DNA of 64,000 bases from Sarocladium kiliense (lineage: Eukaryota > Ascomycota > Sordariomycetes > Hypocreales > Sarocladiaceae), in contig JAUZTG010000048.1 in NCBI GenBank assembly GCA_030734395.1, positions 1,922,001 through 1,986,000 of the forward strand, read 5' to 3'. Below the pieces are notes generated by a model. It did not search any database. It saw only the letters and a program-made list of their open reading frames with translations, and was not told the origin of the DNA. The position numbers and the translations under genes are program-made. Positions 10,097 to 21,430 of the stretch are shown here, piece after piece. Within the stretch, counting starts at the first letter, position 1, and each line of letters begins with the position of its first letter.

Positions 10097-11413
10097 ATGG
10101 CATCCGTAGGGGCGATATGGGGTCCGGCGACCCTGCGTCTCCTCCGGGTCGCTGCAACAAAAGCATCCAAAGCGGTGCGTACGCAACTCGCCGGAGCTAC
10201 CCGCCCACTACAAGGTGAAGTACAGCATGTGCGAAGCGGCTTCACCGGCAGACAGCCCATTCATCCTGTTGCTCTCTTGAGGCAACAGAGGCGCGGAGCT
10301 CGGTGGTTTTCCAATGTTTCTGCGCAAAACATCAACGCTGCAGTCCGACGTTTTATCAGTTCCGAGACTGGCAGTGCTGGCCCGCGCTTTGATCGCTCCA
10401 AGCTTCCCTCGTCAAACACTTCTCGAAGGGTCGCTCAGTTCTCTGGCCGCGCTCCATTCGCGAATGCCCTGCGCCCGAATCTGACTGGAGGTGCCTTGCC
10501 ACGCTCGGCTGGTGGGTACAGTCTTGGTGGAGGTGCGCGATACTTCTCGCACTCGCCTGCTGCTCAGGCCCAGGTGGTGCAGAACGTCTCCCAGGCTGTT
10601 CGCGCTTTCTTCTTGTCCGGACAGAAGCTGCGCTATGACGGACTTGGCCCGCGAGGTCAGAAGCAGTATCGGGCTGTGTCGGCTCTCGAAGACGAGGCTA
10701 TGAACAAACTCGGTGGCTTCGCAGCTTCGACTCCCGGCGCGTACATCGACTTCCAGTTGAGCCCCACCGTGACGGCTCTCACCCCCCTCGCTGCCGCAAT
10801 CTCGTCTGCTTCTCAGACTTCAGGCTTCAAGGTCGAGGCTGCTGCTGCTAGCCTGAACACCGAGGGCCTCCTCGATATTCTCTCTGCCGACTTCGGCCGC
10901 GCACTGAAGGACCTCACTGCTGTCTTCGCTGATTTGCGGAGGCTTGCCGTGCTAGGAGATCTGCCTATAACCATGGAGAAGAAAGACACTCTTCGGATTC
11001 GTTTCCCAGGGATGGATGCCAGCACCATTGAGCGGCTGTGCGATGATATTGGAATCCAGCGTGGCATCGTTGGCGAGGACGCAGATTTCGAAGCGAGCAC
11101 TGGCGTGCCCATGGCTCTACAATTCCCGTTCGCGCCGGACTCTAATGCGACCATCACCTCCCCGGGCGGCTCTGCGCGGTCGTTGGACAGCCATGAGTTC
11201 GACGTCGAGTCATCGCTGGAAGATGATTCCTTCATCCGTGAGGCTTTCGTGGACGAGGCGGAAGCAAATCCTTGGCTCTCTGAGCCTGAGGGCTATGAGA
11301 GCCGATCGCCATTGCCTAGCTCCATCGATCGCTGTTCGGACGATTTCGAGGGATTGGAGGGCATCTATCGATTCTTGGAAGAATGCGATCGTGCGCAAGG
11401 TCGATTAGGTTGA
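10097..11413 (+). CDS. Putative mitochondrial protein of the fungal 'casein kinase II beta 2'-annotated family
   Basis: Single exon, 438 aa, from the first in-frame ATG (10097). The N-terminus (about 1-90) has many Arg, Ser and Ala and almost no acidic residues, as expected for a mitochondrial presequence. A central helical, Ala-rich region (about 200-270) precedes a segment around 285-335 with LGDLPITMEK, LRIRFPGMDA and LCDDIGIQRGIVGEDADF. From memory that segment resembles fungal proteins annotated 'casein kinase II beta 2 subunit'. The cysteine zinc knuckle of true CK2 beta is absent, so I do not endorse that function. The C-terminus is acidic and ends in a short helix. The function is unknown; the targeting is an inference. 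Confidence 0.75.
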   Translation: MASVGAIWGPATLRLLRVAATKASKAVRTQLAGATRPLQGEVQHVRSGFTGRQPIHPVALLRQQRRGARWFSNVSAQNINAAVRRFISSETGSAGPRFDRSKLPSSNTSRRVAQFSGRAPFANALRPNLTGGALPRSAGGYSLGGGARYFSHSPAAQAQVVQNVSQAVRAFFLSGQKLRYDGLGPRGQKQYRAVSALEDEAMNKLGGFAASTPGAYIDFQLSPTVTALTPLAAAISSASQTSGFKVEAAAASLNTEGLLDILSADFGRALKDLTAVFADLRRLAVLGDLPITMEKKDTLRIRFPGMDASTIERLCDDIGIQRGIVGEDADFEASTGVPMALQFPFAPDSNATITSPGGSARSLDSHEFDVESSLEDDSFIREAFVDEAEANPWLSEPEGYESRSPLPSSIDRCSDDFEGLEGIYRFLEECDRAQGRLG

Positions 11414-12227
11414 AGTCTTTGCGTGTGATCTGTCAGCATTTGGTTCCAGTAACACCACACTCTTTTGCGCAATCGCATACCGATAAGTGCGTACTTGCAA
11501 TATTTCTTAGCGTCATGTAGTTTGAATTATACCCAAGCATGAAAATCACCTCGCTCTGCCGTGATTAATCAGGTCGCTGGACATAGCTTGGAGACCCATG
11601 GATTTTCTGCTTTGGTGCAACAGCCGGCGTGTCCAACACTGTGGTATTGGTGGCTAGATGTTGTAGAAGCATGCCAAAGGATATGAGAGCAGCACATGTG
11701 CGGTCGCAAGAAGGGGCAGGAGATGGGCAGGAAGGCATGGCTGGAGGACGGTGAAAGTAGCGATTGTCACGTCAGAGGCATGCAACCGGAAAGCCAATGG
11801 AGCTTGGTGCCGTCACAAGCTCGGTGAATTGTTTATCGATTAGCCTTCCAAGTGCTACCCTGCATTGACATTGAATAGACATATATTGGCGACGAGATAA
11901 GTATGGTTGTTCAGTGTTGTAGACGAACTCAATTGTGCCTCTACACTACCTACTGAGTATACATCATGTACAGAGTATGGGGTAATGCCGTCTCCATGAG
12001 CCGACCGAGGGCCAAGGGGATGGCTCGATGGCCTTGGAGACCAGCCTTGAGTAGAAACGTGATGAGCCGAAGGTGAGTTCCCCACCACACGTGCCTCGGC
12101 TCAGTGTGTCGGCAGTGTTGCCCCAGCTTCCCCAAAACCCGGGGACCAGCTTCAACAACTGGCTTCTCCAGTCATTCCAACGCTATTCTTCCTTCTACAT
12201 CGAATCAAACGCCATTACTATTTCAAA
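11414..12227. other. Intergenic region
   Basis: About 0.8 kb holding the 3' flank of the upstream gene and the leader of the hydratase gene. Small frames on both strands look random. I see no RNA gene or repeat. Confidence 0.5.
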
Positions 12228-13274
12228 ATGTCTGGACCTGGTGCTGGCTTCGAATACCCTCCTGTCGAGGTGTCATGGCTGAAGCGGGATGCCCTGCTCT
12301 TTGCCAACACTATCGGCGCGACGTCCGATGAGCTGCACTTCCTCTTCGTGAGTTGTCGCCTTTCAAGCTGTACGAGAAGGCTTGACTAACAGAATGTGTG
12401 TCTCAGGAGCTTCACCCAAACTTCGCTGTCTTTCCGACCTATCCAATCATTCTGCGTACGCCTACCCATGAGTCGAACCGCATAATAGCAGGTTGTGTTA
12501 ACATAGCTCACAGCATTCAAGGGCAGTACCCAGGAAGTTATTGACTTCTACGCCGCACAGAAGGCCGTCAAGATCCCCGATGTTCCCGACTTCGATTCCA
12601 CCAGAGTCGTCGATGGCCAGCGCAAGATGGAATTCTACAAGCCCCTACCTCCCACTTCTGCGGGCAAGAAGTTCGAGATCAGGCGCAAGGTCATCGGTGT
12701 CTACGATAAAGGCAAGCCAGGTTCCGTCGTCGAGACCCAGAGCGATCTCGTCGAGGTGACTACAGGAGAAGTCTACTCTCGCGAGATTGGCAGCGCTTTC
12801 TTTATTGGTCAGGGTAACTGGGGCGGTCCCAAGGGTCCGGCGACTGAGAACTTCCCACCGCCGAAGGGCAAGCAGCCAGACGTCGTGCTCGAACACCAGA
12901 CTACCAAGGAGTCTGCGCTCCTGTACCGTCTCAACGGCGACTACAACCCTCTTCACGCCACACCCGAGCCTGGCAAGAAGATGGGCTTCGGCGGCGCCAT
13001 TATGCATGGCCTCTACAGCTGGAACGCTACCTGCCACGCCATCCTCAAGTCACTTGGCGGTGGCGACCCAGCAAATATCAAGGACTATCAGGCTCGCTTT
13101 GCCAGTCCAGTGCTTCCCGGAGACAAGCTCGTCACAAGCGTCTGGAGGACTGGTGAGAAGAAAGGCGAGTGGGAGGAGATCCGCTTCGTTGTGCAGGTCG
13201 AGGGCGGTAAGGTCTGCCTCAGCAACGGCCGTGCTTTGATGAAGTGTGTTGGCGATGTCAAGAGCAAGCTGTAA
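12228..13274 (+). CDS. Peroxisomal hydratase-2 / MaoC-like dehydratase
   Basis: Three exons: 12228-12347, 12407-12455 and 12514-13274, giving 309 aa. The introns have GTGAGT..CAG and GTACGC..CAG ends. Joining restores a run ending ..YPIILPFKG, as usual in this family. Residues about 190-215 carry the hydratase-2 motif YRLNGDYNPLH with the catalytic Asp and His, followed by GFGGAIMHGL. The family (double hot-dog fold, C-terminal part of fungal Fox2) hydrates 2-enoyl-CoA to (R)-3-hydroxyacyl-CoA in peroxisomal beta-oxidation. Related enzymes also occur in secondary-metabolite clusters. The protein ends in SKL, a canonical PTS1, which supports a peroxisomal location. No metabolite-cluster genes are nearby, so a role in fatty-acid breakdown is more likely. 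Confidence 0.9.
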
Positions 13275-13516
13275 ATTATGATACGAGTAATGTCACGATT
13301 ATTTTTGCATACGATTCCCAGGCCCCAAAAGCAATTTCGGTCATGACGTGAGGGTTGTGTTGAGAAATGTCTGCATCTTGCACCTGTGAGATTTCACTGG
13401 TGCCTCCAAAAACCTCCCTAGCACTCCTCTCCCACTCCACATTCTGAATACGCAGACCAGCGTCCAGTACCAAGGATCACACACGGATTCATGTGCAACA
13501 ATAGAAACAGGTAACC

Positions 13517-15340
13517 ATGGCTGAGCCGCACCACGTCGGACAGCGCATATCATACAACGGCGCACTCTGCACGGTCCGATATGTGGGTGAGGTCGCAGGC
13601 ACCTCCGGCACCTGGCTTGGGGTCGAATGGGACGACGGCACCCGTGGCAAACACGACGGTTCACACAAAGGGGTTCGGTACTTCTCGTGTATGTGAACAC
13701 ACAATACATCGAAAAGCAAATAATCTCTAACGCACGTTCAGGTCGCTCCAACTTGCCACACGCGGCTTCGCTGGTGCGCCCTACCCGCCCAGCGGATGAG
13801 CCACAGAGCTTCATCTCAGCTCTCCGCGAGAAGTACGCGCCAGGTGACACAGAAAACGCCGACGATGGAACCTCCCAGATCCGATTCGGCACCAAAATTG
13901 CCCAGGAGATGGGATTCGACAAGATTCGTCGCAAATTTGCGCAGGTAAAGGAGCTCAAAAGCGTGATTCTTGACGGGATGAGGATACACAAAGCCAGAAG
14001 TCCCGGTGAGGATGCGATTGGCGAAACATGTCCCAATCTCACACAAGTCGATGTGAGCCGCAATCTTTTCACGGGCCTGGAACCTGTCATGGACATTTGT
14101 GAAGATCTTCCCTCATTGAAGACTCTGCGGTTGAAGTTTGTCCTCTCATCTTGGCATTTCCTACAGCGAGCACAGCTGACAGTGCGGTAGCGGGAACCGT
14201 TTCCAAAAAGAATTTAGAGAAGAAAGTGTCTTGCGATGGAAAAGAACTTTCCTAAATCTCACAGAGTTGACGCTCAAGAATACCCTGCTAGATTGGGATC
14301 AACTCTGCCTGATCGCCTCAAGTTGTGAGAGCCTTACAACTCTGAATGCAGGACTCAACCAGCTATCGCACTTGCCACCAGCCAACTACCTTTCTTTATC
14401 GACGACATTAACATCCCTCAGTCTGGAATATAACGAAGTCCGATACATCTCAGATGTTGGCAGCTTGTCAGGGTTGACTGCGTTGCGGAATCTTCATCTC
14501 AAGGGCAACTCCATTGTCGACATAGCCGGAGAAAATGTTGCAGCCCCAGTATTCAGCACCTCAGTCCAGTACCTGGATGTGTCCTACAATCAAATTGAAA
14601 AGTGGTCTTTTGTCGACAAGCTCCCGGCCGCTTTTCCTGGTCTCACAGGCCTTCGGATCACTCACAACCCCGTGTATGATATCAAAGGTGACGATGCAAA
14701 GGCATCATCGTCTGAAGAGGCACACATGTTCACGATTGCGAGACTGGCAGTTCTACGGTCTCTGAACTTCTCAGAAATCACTTCGGACGACCGCATGAAC
14801 GCAGAAATGTTCTATCTCTCGAGGATCGCAAAACAACTTGCTGCCGTGCCCGAATCAGCCGAAGATACTGTGAAGGCGGAACACCCTAGATATACAGATC
14901 TCTGTGAGATCTACGGCGAGCCTGATGTCATGAGAAGAGATGAGGTAAATCCAGCTTTCCTGGAGGCCCGGTTACTCACGGTGACGTTCACGTGCAAGGA
15001 CAAACAGAGAGCCACAAAACGAATCCCCAAGTCGTTTGACATCTATGCGGTGAAGGGTATTGCCGGCGGTCTGTTCGGATTGTCGCCACTCAGATTGCGC
15101 CTTGTTTGGGAGACAGGTGAATGGGACCCCGTGGCAGGCTTTGATGATGAAGCTGCAGATAGCGATGAGGAAGGCGAAGATTTGCCGGAGACCAAAGAGG
15201 ACTCAGACGACGCTGCATCAGCGGTGAACACAAGGGGGCGATGGGTCAAAAGAGAGGTCGAGTTAAGCGACAGTCCACGCCAGCTCGGCTACGTTGTCGA
15301 CGGGCCTGTGGCTGCAATTCGCGTGGAGCCAGCATTGTGA
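13517..15340 (+). CDS. Tubulin-folding cofactor E (TBCE/Pac2-like)
   Basis: Three exons: 13517-13688, 13742-14135 and 14191-15340, giving 571 aa. The first intron uses a strong GTATGT donor and joins to ..RYFSC|RSN. The second restores LRLNGNRF. An N-terminal CAP-Gly domain (about 5-70) shows GTWLGVEWDDGTRGKHDGS and GVRYF. Leucine-rich repeats follow (about 145-360, for example LTSLSLEYNEVRYIS and LRNLHLKGNSIVDIA). A C-terminal region of about 90 residues is in the position of the family's ubiquitin-like domain, interrupted by an acidic stretch. TBCE helps assemble and dissociate alpha/beta-tubulin in the cytosol. The length agrees with the family. The start is the first ATG before the CAP-Gly domain. 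Confidence 0.92.
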
Positions 15341-15483
15341 TGCATCACATACAACAGAATCCGCTGGCCATTCCAACTTGAGCAACAAGTGGTAGTACCC
15401 GTGACACGGGGAATTTGGGCTGGACGTGATTCAGGTGACGCATTTCTACTGTGAAGTGGTTTCCTCAAGATCGGACAAACATG

Positions 15484-15490
15484 TATATAA
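15484..15490 (+). promoter_or_regulatory. TATA-box-like element
   Basis: TATATAA lies about 240 bp upstream of the ATG of the CCCH zinc-finger gene and is followed by TC-rich sequence, a plausible core promoter. No direct evidence for a transcription start exists. Confidence 0.4.
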
Positions 15491-15729
15491 GTCTCCTGTC
15501 ACCTCCCGTCGGAAACGGGCTTTCCGTTTGTTGAACCAACAAATCACTCCCGAAGCGAATTTCCATTATCTCAGGCAGCAAACGCTGTGATCATCTCCTA
15601 CCCGAAACCAGTACCGGCCTATACTTGATTTTCCTCCTCATTCTTGAGGTTATATCCTGAACACTGTCAGCTCCCCTTTCCCACCCCTTCTACCTCACCC
15701 ACTCTTCCAAACCCTCCACCACGTACATC

Positions 15730-16767
15730 ATGCCACCGATACTCCGATACTTCGTCGTTCGGCCAGCGACAGAGGTTAGCTCATCTTCTGGAGAGGTGGA
15801 ACAACGACCGGAGGTGATTGTACCGCTCATCCCCATGGATCTCATTCCAGAGGGGATCGACATCAAGGGGATTCCGCGACAGCTTACCCTTACTGAGACG
15901 ATGGGCATGACCCATGTCGGCAGCAGCACTCTCGAAAGTGATCGTAATGAAGCAAGCGCCCTTCTTCGACAGCGTACCGGTGGCAGTACAAGCACTTCAG
16001 CCACTGCCAACGCCTCCTCCCTCGGGCTTGGGAGCCCGGCACACGTCGCAGAACCTAAGGCCAGCAATACTATGTCCCAGGTCAATGAGGGGAGCTTTGG
16101 CGTAGGAGCTCTTTCAAGCGCCTCTCCGCCATCTATGGCTCTACCATTGACACCAACGAAAACGCCCACGCTGCCGATACGCCCTTCGACAGAGTCGACA
16201 ACCAACGACGCAGGGAGCCCAACGGGAGGTCATCGCCTAAGACCATCTCGCTCGGGGTCACGATCTCCTTCGGACGAGCCTGAAGAACCTCTCTATTGTC
16301 AGCCATGGTGTCATCATGGCAAGTGCTCCCGAGGAGATAGCTGCCGATCGAAGCATGAGATGCCAGCCACACTCGAGGGTCTCAAGAAGGTGGGATTAGA
16401 GAAGCTGCCATATTGGTACTCTCAGAGTGCGAAGGGGCGCCGACAATGGCAAAGCCGCGCAAAAGAGTCTTGGATTCCACGCAAGCATACCGGCCGCAGC
16501 TCGGCTGAGTCGATCCACGGTCCCTCAACTTGGAGCACGCGCTTCCAAGGGAACTTCCAGAGCTATGGGGATAGGGTCAGGGCAGAGAATATCAGGGCCC
16601 TTGAGCTCATGAACAGGGATAACCTAGGAGTGCGGAGGAACGAGCAGCGAGAAGCCAGAGCGAATGTCCAGGTCAGAGATCGCAATGCCCGAGAGAGTCA
16701 GGACCTTATCAGCATGGACTACCCCGAGACCCTCCCACATCCTGTCATGGACGGAACAGACAGGTGA
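15730..16767 (+). CDS. CCCH-type zinc-finger protein
   Basis: Single exon, 345 aa. One canonical C-x8-C-x5-C-x3-H finger is visible at about residues 196-215 (CQPWCHHGKCSRGDSCRSKH), directly followed by MPATLEGLKKVGLEKLPYW. The same arrangement is found in many short fungal CCCH proteins. Before it is a long disordered region rich in S, T and P. After it comes a basic region with Arg and Gln. Such fingers usually bind RNA. There is no second finger and no other domain, so RNA binding is inferred from the finger alone. Confidence 0.82.
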   Translation: MPPILRYFVVRPATEVSSSSGEVEQRPEVIVPLIPMDLIPEGIDIKGIPRQLTLTETMGMTHVGSSTLESDRNEASALLRQRTGGSTSTSATANASSLGLGSPAHVAEPKASNTMSQVNEGSFGVGALSSASPPSMALPLTPTKTPTLPIRPSTESTTNDAGSPTGGHRLRPSRSGSRSPSDEPEEPLYCQPWCHHGKCSRGDSCRSKHEMPATLEGLKKVGLEKLPYWYSQSAKGRRQWQSRAKESWIPRKHTGRSSAESIHGPSTWSTRFQGNFQSYGDRVRAENIRALELMNRDNLGVRRNEQREARANVQVRDRNARESQDLISMDYPETLPHPVMDGTDR

Positions 16768-17477
16768 GAGGAAGCATTGTAACCCGTCACAAGTCAAATG
16801 GCGGGAATCCAGGAAAGCGACCAGAGGATTTGAAGGGTTGTTCTGTTCTGTTGGGCTCAAGCTAGCTACTAGATATCTACTATGTCCAGTTGAGTTGAGC
16901 AAGTCATGTCGTCCACCACGTACAGAACGGCATCGCGACCACAGACTGTGCCAATAGGACCGAGCGAGTGACTGTCTGAGCCTGTCAGCTAGATATTCTC
17001 AGGAAACATCGACAAATGTAAATTGTGATCATAAGGAAAAGGTTCAGCTAGTAAGTATCAACAGCCAGCCCCGGAGGACTTCAGAATTGCAGAATTCATC
17101 GAGATGAATACATCATGATAAGAAATTGAGGATTTAAGTAAATGGGAAGCGAGAAATACTGACCTTGTTGATTTCAGTTCATTGGCGGCCGAGGCATGAT
17201 GCCATGAGCCACCAGATGTTAACAAGTAGAAGTCCTTTGGAAACGCGTCTGGCATAAAATTTTGGGTGAGGATTAGCCAAGTCTCCACCCACGTGACCTA
17301 CCTCGTTCAAGGGTTACCATCCAGATGGGTATTGATGAGGAAACCATACGCTCAATTGTAGATACGATTAAAAGTAATCCGAAGACCACCTGTGATGATA
17401 CTATTGGGGTATATCAAAGCGCAAATATGCGGCTCCAAAGCAATGGTACAATAGTCAGATGCATCCTCATCCTGCGC
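16768..17477. other. Intergenic region
   Basis: About 0.7 kb between two gene 3' ends (convergent). No gene or structured RNA is supported. A box-C-like GTGATGA at about 17392 has no matching box D or stem. Confidence 0.5.
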
Positions 17478-19630
17478 TCAGACAACTACAGCACCATTCA
17501 ACCCCACCGCATCTACTCGGTTTACCAGCTTCTTCACATTTGTCCAGTCTTCATTCTTGAGGCCCTCCTTGCCTCCGAGTCCACCAGCCACCTCAAATAC
17601 TGTTAGTGCCCCATCAATACCACCAGTTGCAAGGCGCTTGCCCTCATTCGGTTCCCAAGCAACCTTGTTCAGACTCTTCGAAAGCATAGGCCTGCCATCC
17701 TGTCGAGAGCTTGGCGAGATCCTTGACACAGGCTCTTCCGTCTCGACGGCGATGTCCCATAGCTCAAGCCAGCCAGCGCCGTCGACAAGGGCGAAAACAT
17801 TAGGCTTCACTGGCGACCACTTGGCATCGTAGACAACATCCTCACGCACGAAATCGATGAGAGGCGCAATGCTTCCGTCTCCAGAGCCTGTAGTTGAGGT
17901 CGCTGCAGGAGCACGAACCTTCCAAAGCTTTACGCTCCAGTCTAGTGATGAAGAGAGAACAAGGTCGCCAAGATCCACTGGGCCTCTAGCAGGGTGAAAG
18001 TCCACAGACATGACCGGCGCAGTGTGACCTTTGTAGCTGATCTTCTTGTCGACGCCCGCCTTTGCGCCAGCGCGGTCGTAGCGATGGCATGGGAAGATGG
18101 TGCCCTCCTCACTGCCGACCAGGAAGAACGTGGGATCCGTCTGGGGAAACGAGAGGCACGTTGGACTGACGTCTTCAACAGCGACCTTAGCCTGTGACGG
18201 ATTTTTGAGCTCAAGGAGTTCCTGCGGCTGGGCGAATACATCCATGCTCCATCCACATACAACACCATCTGTTGAGCAAGAGATGATATTGTTTGCGTTT
18301 TGAGTGCCGACGATATCCACAGAATAGATGGGATGTGCGTGACCATAACCAGTTAGTGGTGTCTTCTGAACAGGTGCAGCCTTCGCCCTCGTATCCCAGA
18401 GCAACACCTGTCCGCTGTATGAGCCGCCAACGATGAGGTTCGGGTGGTATGGCGAGAACTTGGCCGTGAGAATATCCGACTGGGCGGTGAAAACGTATTC
18501 GGGGCGCTCGGTCATATGAGTGTTCCAGACATGGACAAGACCATCAGGTTCGTGGGGCGCCGTCGGGTTCTTTGTGTAAGATGCGAGCAAGAGCTCACTG
18601 AATTTGGGCGAGAAGTCGATGCCGCTGATCATCCGCTTCTTTGACCATCGTTCGTCGAAAAACTGTGCCACTTCCTTCACTCTGTGCTTACCGCGGCCGC
18701 TGTAGTTGCCGCTCTCCTCATCGTCGTCATCATCGTCTTGTCCTTGTAGCGCGTAGTCGGTAAGAATGTCGTAGGTTTCCTGATCGAAAGCACGCTCGAT
18801 CACCTTCGTCGACTTTTCCAAGAAATCCACAAATTCATCTGAATGTGTTACAGCCTCAAGTTCTTCCGCTGTGAGGTCTCTCACAGGATAGTTCGTTGCA
18901 GACAGCGAATTCGCGTTGACCACACCATCCGTCAGAAATTCCTTCGCAGCTTTCAATTCTTCTTCCACCTCCTCACGAATCTTTTGTCTCAGCTCTTCTT
19001 CCCGGTCTCGCTCCCTCCTGCTGAGCCTCTTACTCGGAGTTGTTGTCGTCCCAGGAATATCATCTGCATCGGACACCAGCGACTGCGTCCGGGCTCGAGC
19101 CGGAGAGGTCCATTCCTCCGTTGTTTGGACACCCTTGCTGTAGGAGAATACCTCTTTTACGGGTGACGGCGGGCATTCGTAGACGGTTGTGAGAGGTGCA
19201 GTCGTCAGGGTCAGAGGTTGGGCATTGCTGGGGATAGCCACGGACTGCGCAGCTTGCGATGCCGCTACCTCTGACGTCTCGTTGCTGACTTCCCCTGCAC
19301 TGAGAACACTGTTGGGCCTGCTTCCACGAGGTCCAGGAGACGCCGCTCCTCCCGTTGTAGTTGAGCCTGGCCGGCTCTCTCCCACTAAGCTGTTGATGAG
19401 GGACTCAATTTCGCGCCGATCGTTTGCTCTGCCAGGGGTAGGTGATATCAGCTAGCAGAAGGTAAGTCAGTTATTGAACTTGAAGCTGGACAAGGAGGTA
19501 GACCAACGTCCGCGGAGCCACCGATGCTCTGTCGGCCTGCTGTGGCCTGGCTTGCTCTCAGCTCCCTCTGGCGCTTCAGTTCTGCAAGCTTGGCCTTCTT
19601 AGCCAGAATCTCATCTCGGCGTTGTTGCAT
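17478..19630 (-). CDS. Cytoplasmic dynein intermediate chain
   Basis: Two exons on the minus strand, 19630-19508 and 19451-17478, giving 698 aa. The 56-nt intron (GTTGGT..TAG) joins ..GGSAD to LISPTPGRANDRREIESLI. The first 25-30 residues (MQQRRDEILAKKAKLAELKR) form the charged coiled coil that binds dynactin p150 and NudE in this family. SKGVQTTEEW (about residue 130) resembles an LC8 light-chain site. An acidic linker leads to WD40 repeats (about 290-690; WNTHMTERPEYVF, GGSYSGQVLLWDTR, SLDWSVKLWK). The protein links dynein heavy chains to cargo and dynactin for minus-end transport. It is divergent from ATP synthase subunit e, sharing about 590 bp of upstream sequence. Confidence 0.95.
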
Positions 19631-20220
19631 TGTGTTGGTTATGTCCCATCGCGGGACGAGATGGTCGTTGGATCGATGGCGCAGAGCTCAGAGGATGAGG
19701 AGGACGGGAGCAGAAGCCTTTGAAGTTAACGAAGAAGTTTCTAGAGACTGGAGATGATACGGTAGAGATATCGGTTCCGTCGGACTATTGTGGGTTGTGG
19801 GCGAAAGAGAATGGCAGCATGGTGCGAATGCTGCTTAACTCAAGGAGCTGTAGTCGCGATACGCGATACAGTTGATGTCCACGACAGCTGCCCACTAAAA
19901 CGGGCCTGGTGAGACCCCTGGACGCACCTACAGTACCCAGGAGAAGTGCTCAGCCACAACTCACAGGGAGGCAACTGTGGCTAGTTCAGTGGCACCACCA
20001 TCTCATCAGTTTTGGGCCGAGTTCCCCAGCCCCGGCCGAAGTCTGGAAAACTGCGACTTTTCCCGAGGAACTAGAAATCTTGCATCTTTCAAGCGCCCTA
20101 CATCACCATCACGACCACCGACCTGGGCCAATTGACACCCTGACACGGGCCCCGACACGTTTAACCCCCCCCCTTCGCTCGCTTCACAGACCTATCGCGC
20201 CAACTGCGACCGCACTCGCC

Positions 20221-20706
20221 ATGGCTTCGACCGGTGTCAACGTGCGTTCTATTCCATCCCTGGCTGCGTCGGCATGACGACGCAATCTCCATACGCCAGC
20301 GCCTTGCCATGACCATGGCTCACTTTGCTGACGGGACCTTGTCTGCAGGTTATTAGGTGGTCAGCCCTCGCCTTCGGCGTGTTCTTTGGCTTTTCTCACC
20401 AGCGAACCATCACCGCGAGCCAGAAAGCCGCTCACGACCAGCACGAGTGGGAGCACAAGCAGAAGCTCATCGACCAGGCGAAGGCCGAATATGCGAAGCT
20501 TAAGAACCCTGCTCCTGCCTCGAAAGATGATGGTATGTGGAATCGGATCTCTCGGGTGTTGATGGACGTTGCGTGGTCGCACCGGACGTTCCAACGCGCC
20601 TGGCGTCGTGATATAGCTGACCCCAGACATAGTTATCACGGACCCTAAGAACCCCAACTTCGACCTCGAGAAGCTTCTGTTGAAGGTGGCGAAGGAGAAC
20701 CCATAA
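20221..20706 (+). CDS. ATP synthase subunit e, mitochondrial (Tim11/Atp21)
   Basis: Three exons: 20221-20241, 20349-20532 and 20633-20706, giving 92 aa. The first exon codes for only seven residues. The GTGCGT and GTATGT donors and CAG and TAG acceptors keep the frame. The product has one membrane helix with a GxxxG motif (ALAFGVFFGF, about residues 12-21), then a charged coiled coil (EWEHKQKLIDQAKAEYAKLK), and ends FDLEKLLLKVAKENP. This is the typical plan of subunit e, which sits in the inner-membrane Fo part and drives dimerisation of ATP synthase and cristae shape through GxxxG contacts. Confidence 0.92.
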
Positions 20707-21430
20707 GCTTGGGATGGGAAGTAATTGGGAATGGAGTAAACGAACGGTACTTAAAACGACTTTCGCAGCACAGTCACGCACGTGCGGGAGAGGGCCGACA
20801 GCGACATCGTCATATCGGGAGAGTTACGACGCGGGTCGCAAGCAAGACTCGGTGTATGATTGAGGCTATACGTGGTGGCACTGCATAGAGGTTTCCTTGG
20901 TCCTGATTTCTCAGCTGTACAGGCGTACCATACGCACAAATAGACGGCACGGCTCAAAGAAGCGGTTGCTCTCTCGCCTCACCTTCATAATGAAGTGATG
21001 TTTATGCTTCTTGCCGTTAAATTTCGTTGAAGCGTGCTGCGATCAGTTCTGTAGTCATGGCGACGGCATGCTGCTCAAGCTGGATACTACACTGCCTCAA
21101 GACAGCACAAGAGTATTGAGTGATGTCTTTTCTGGACGTGCGCACTTAAGAAGTAACCTTCATCGTGGGATCTTCGATGACTAGACTATCTAAGGCAATT
21201 GCATCGACGAGTCTGGCCCGAAGTGCTCTCGTCTGTCCACTGTATATGTACCCGGAGCTGGAGCTGGAGCTGTCCCTGGGTTGATTGTGCGCCACACCAA
21301 TGAGCCACATCCCCTGGCCCCACCCCCGTCCAAATGTAGAGGACCTTACGTGTTAAGCTCCAACTGTCCTGATCCCTTCGAGAAACGCAACCAACCTGAC
21401 GGCATCAATTCACGGGACTGTGAAGCCACC
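20707..21430. other. Intergenic region
   Basis: About 0.7 kb: 3' flank of the subunit e gene and promoter of the Stt3 gene. A triple GAGCTG-type repeat (ggagctggagctggagctg, about 21254-21272) is present. No gene is seen. Confidence 0.5.

Noticed and set aside
17391..17470. GTGATGA on the plus strand as box C
   Set aside because: No box D within range and no stem.
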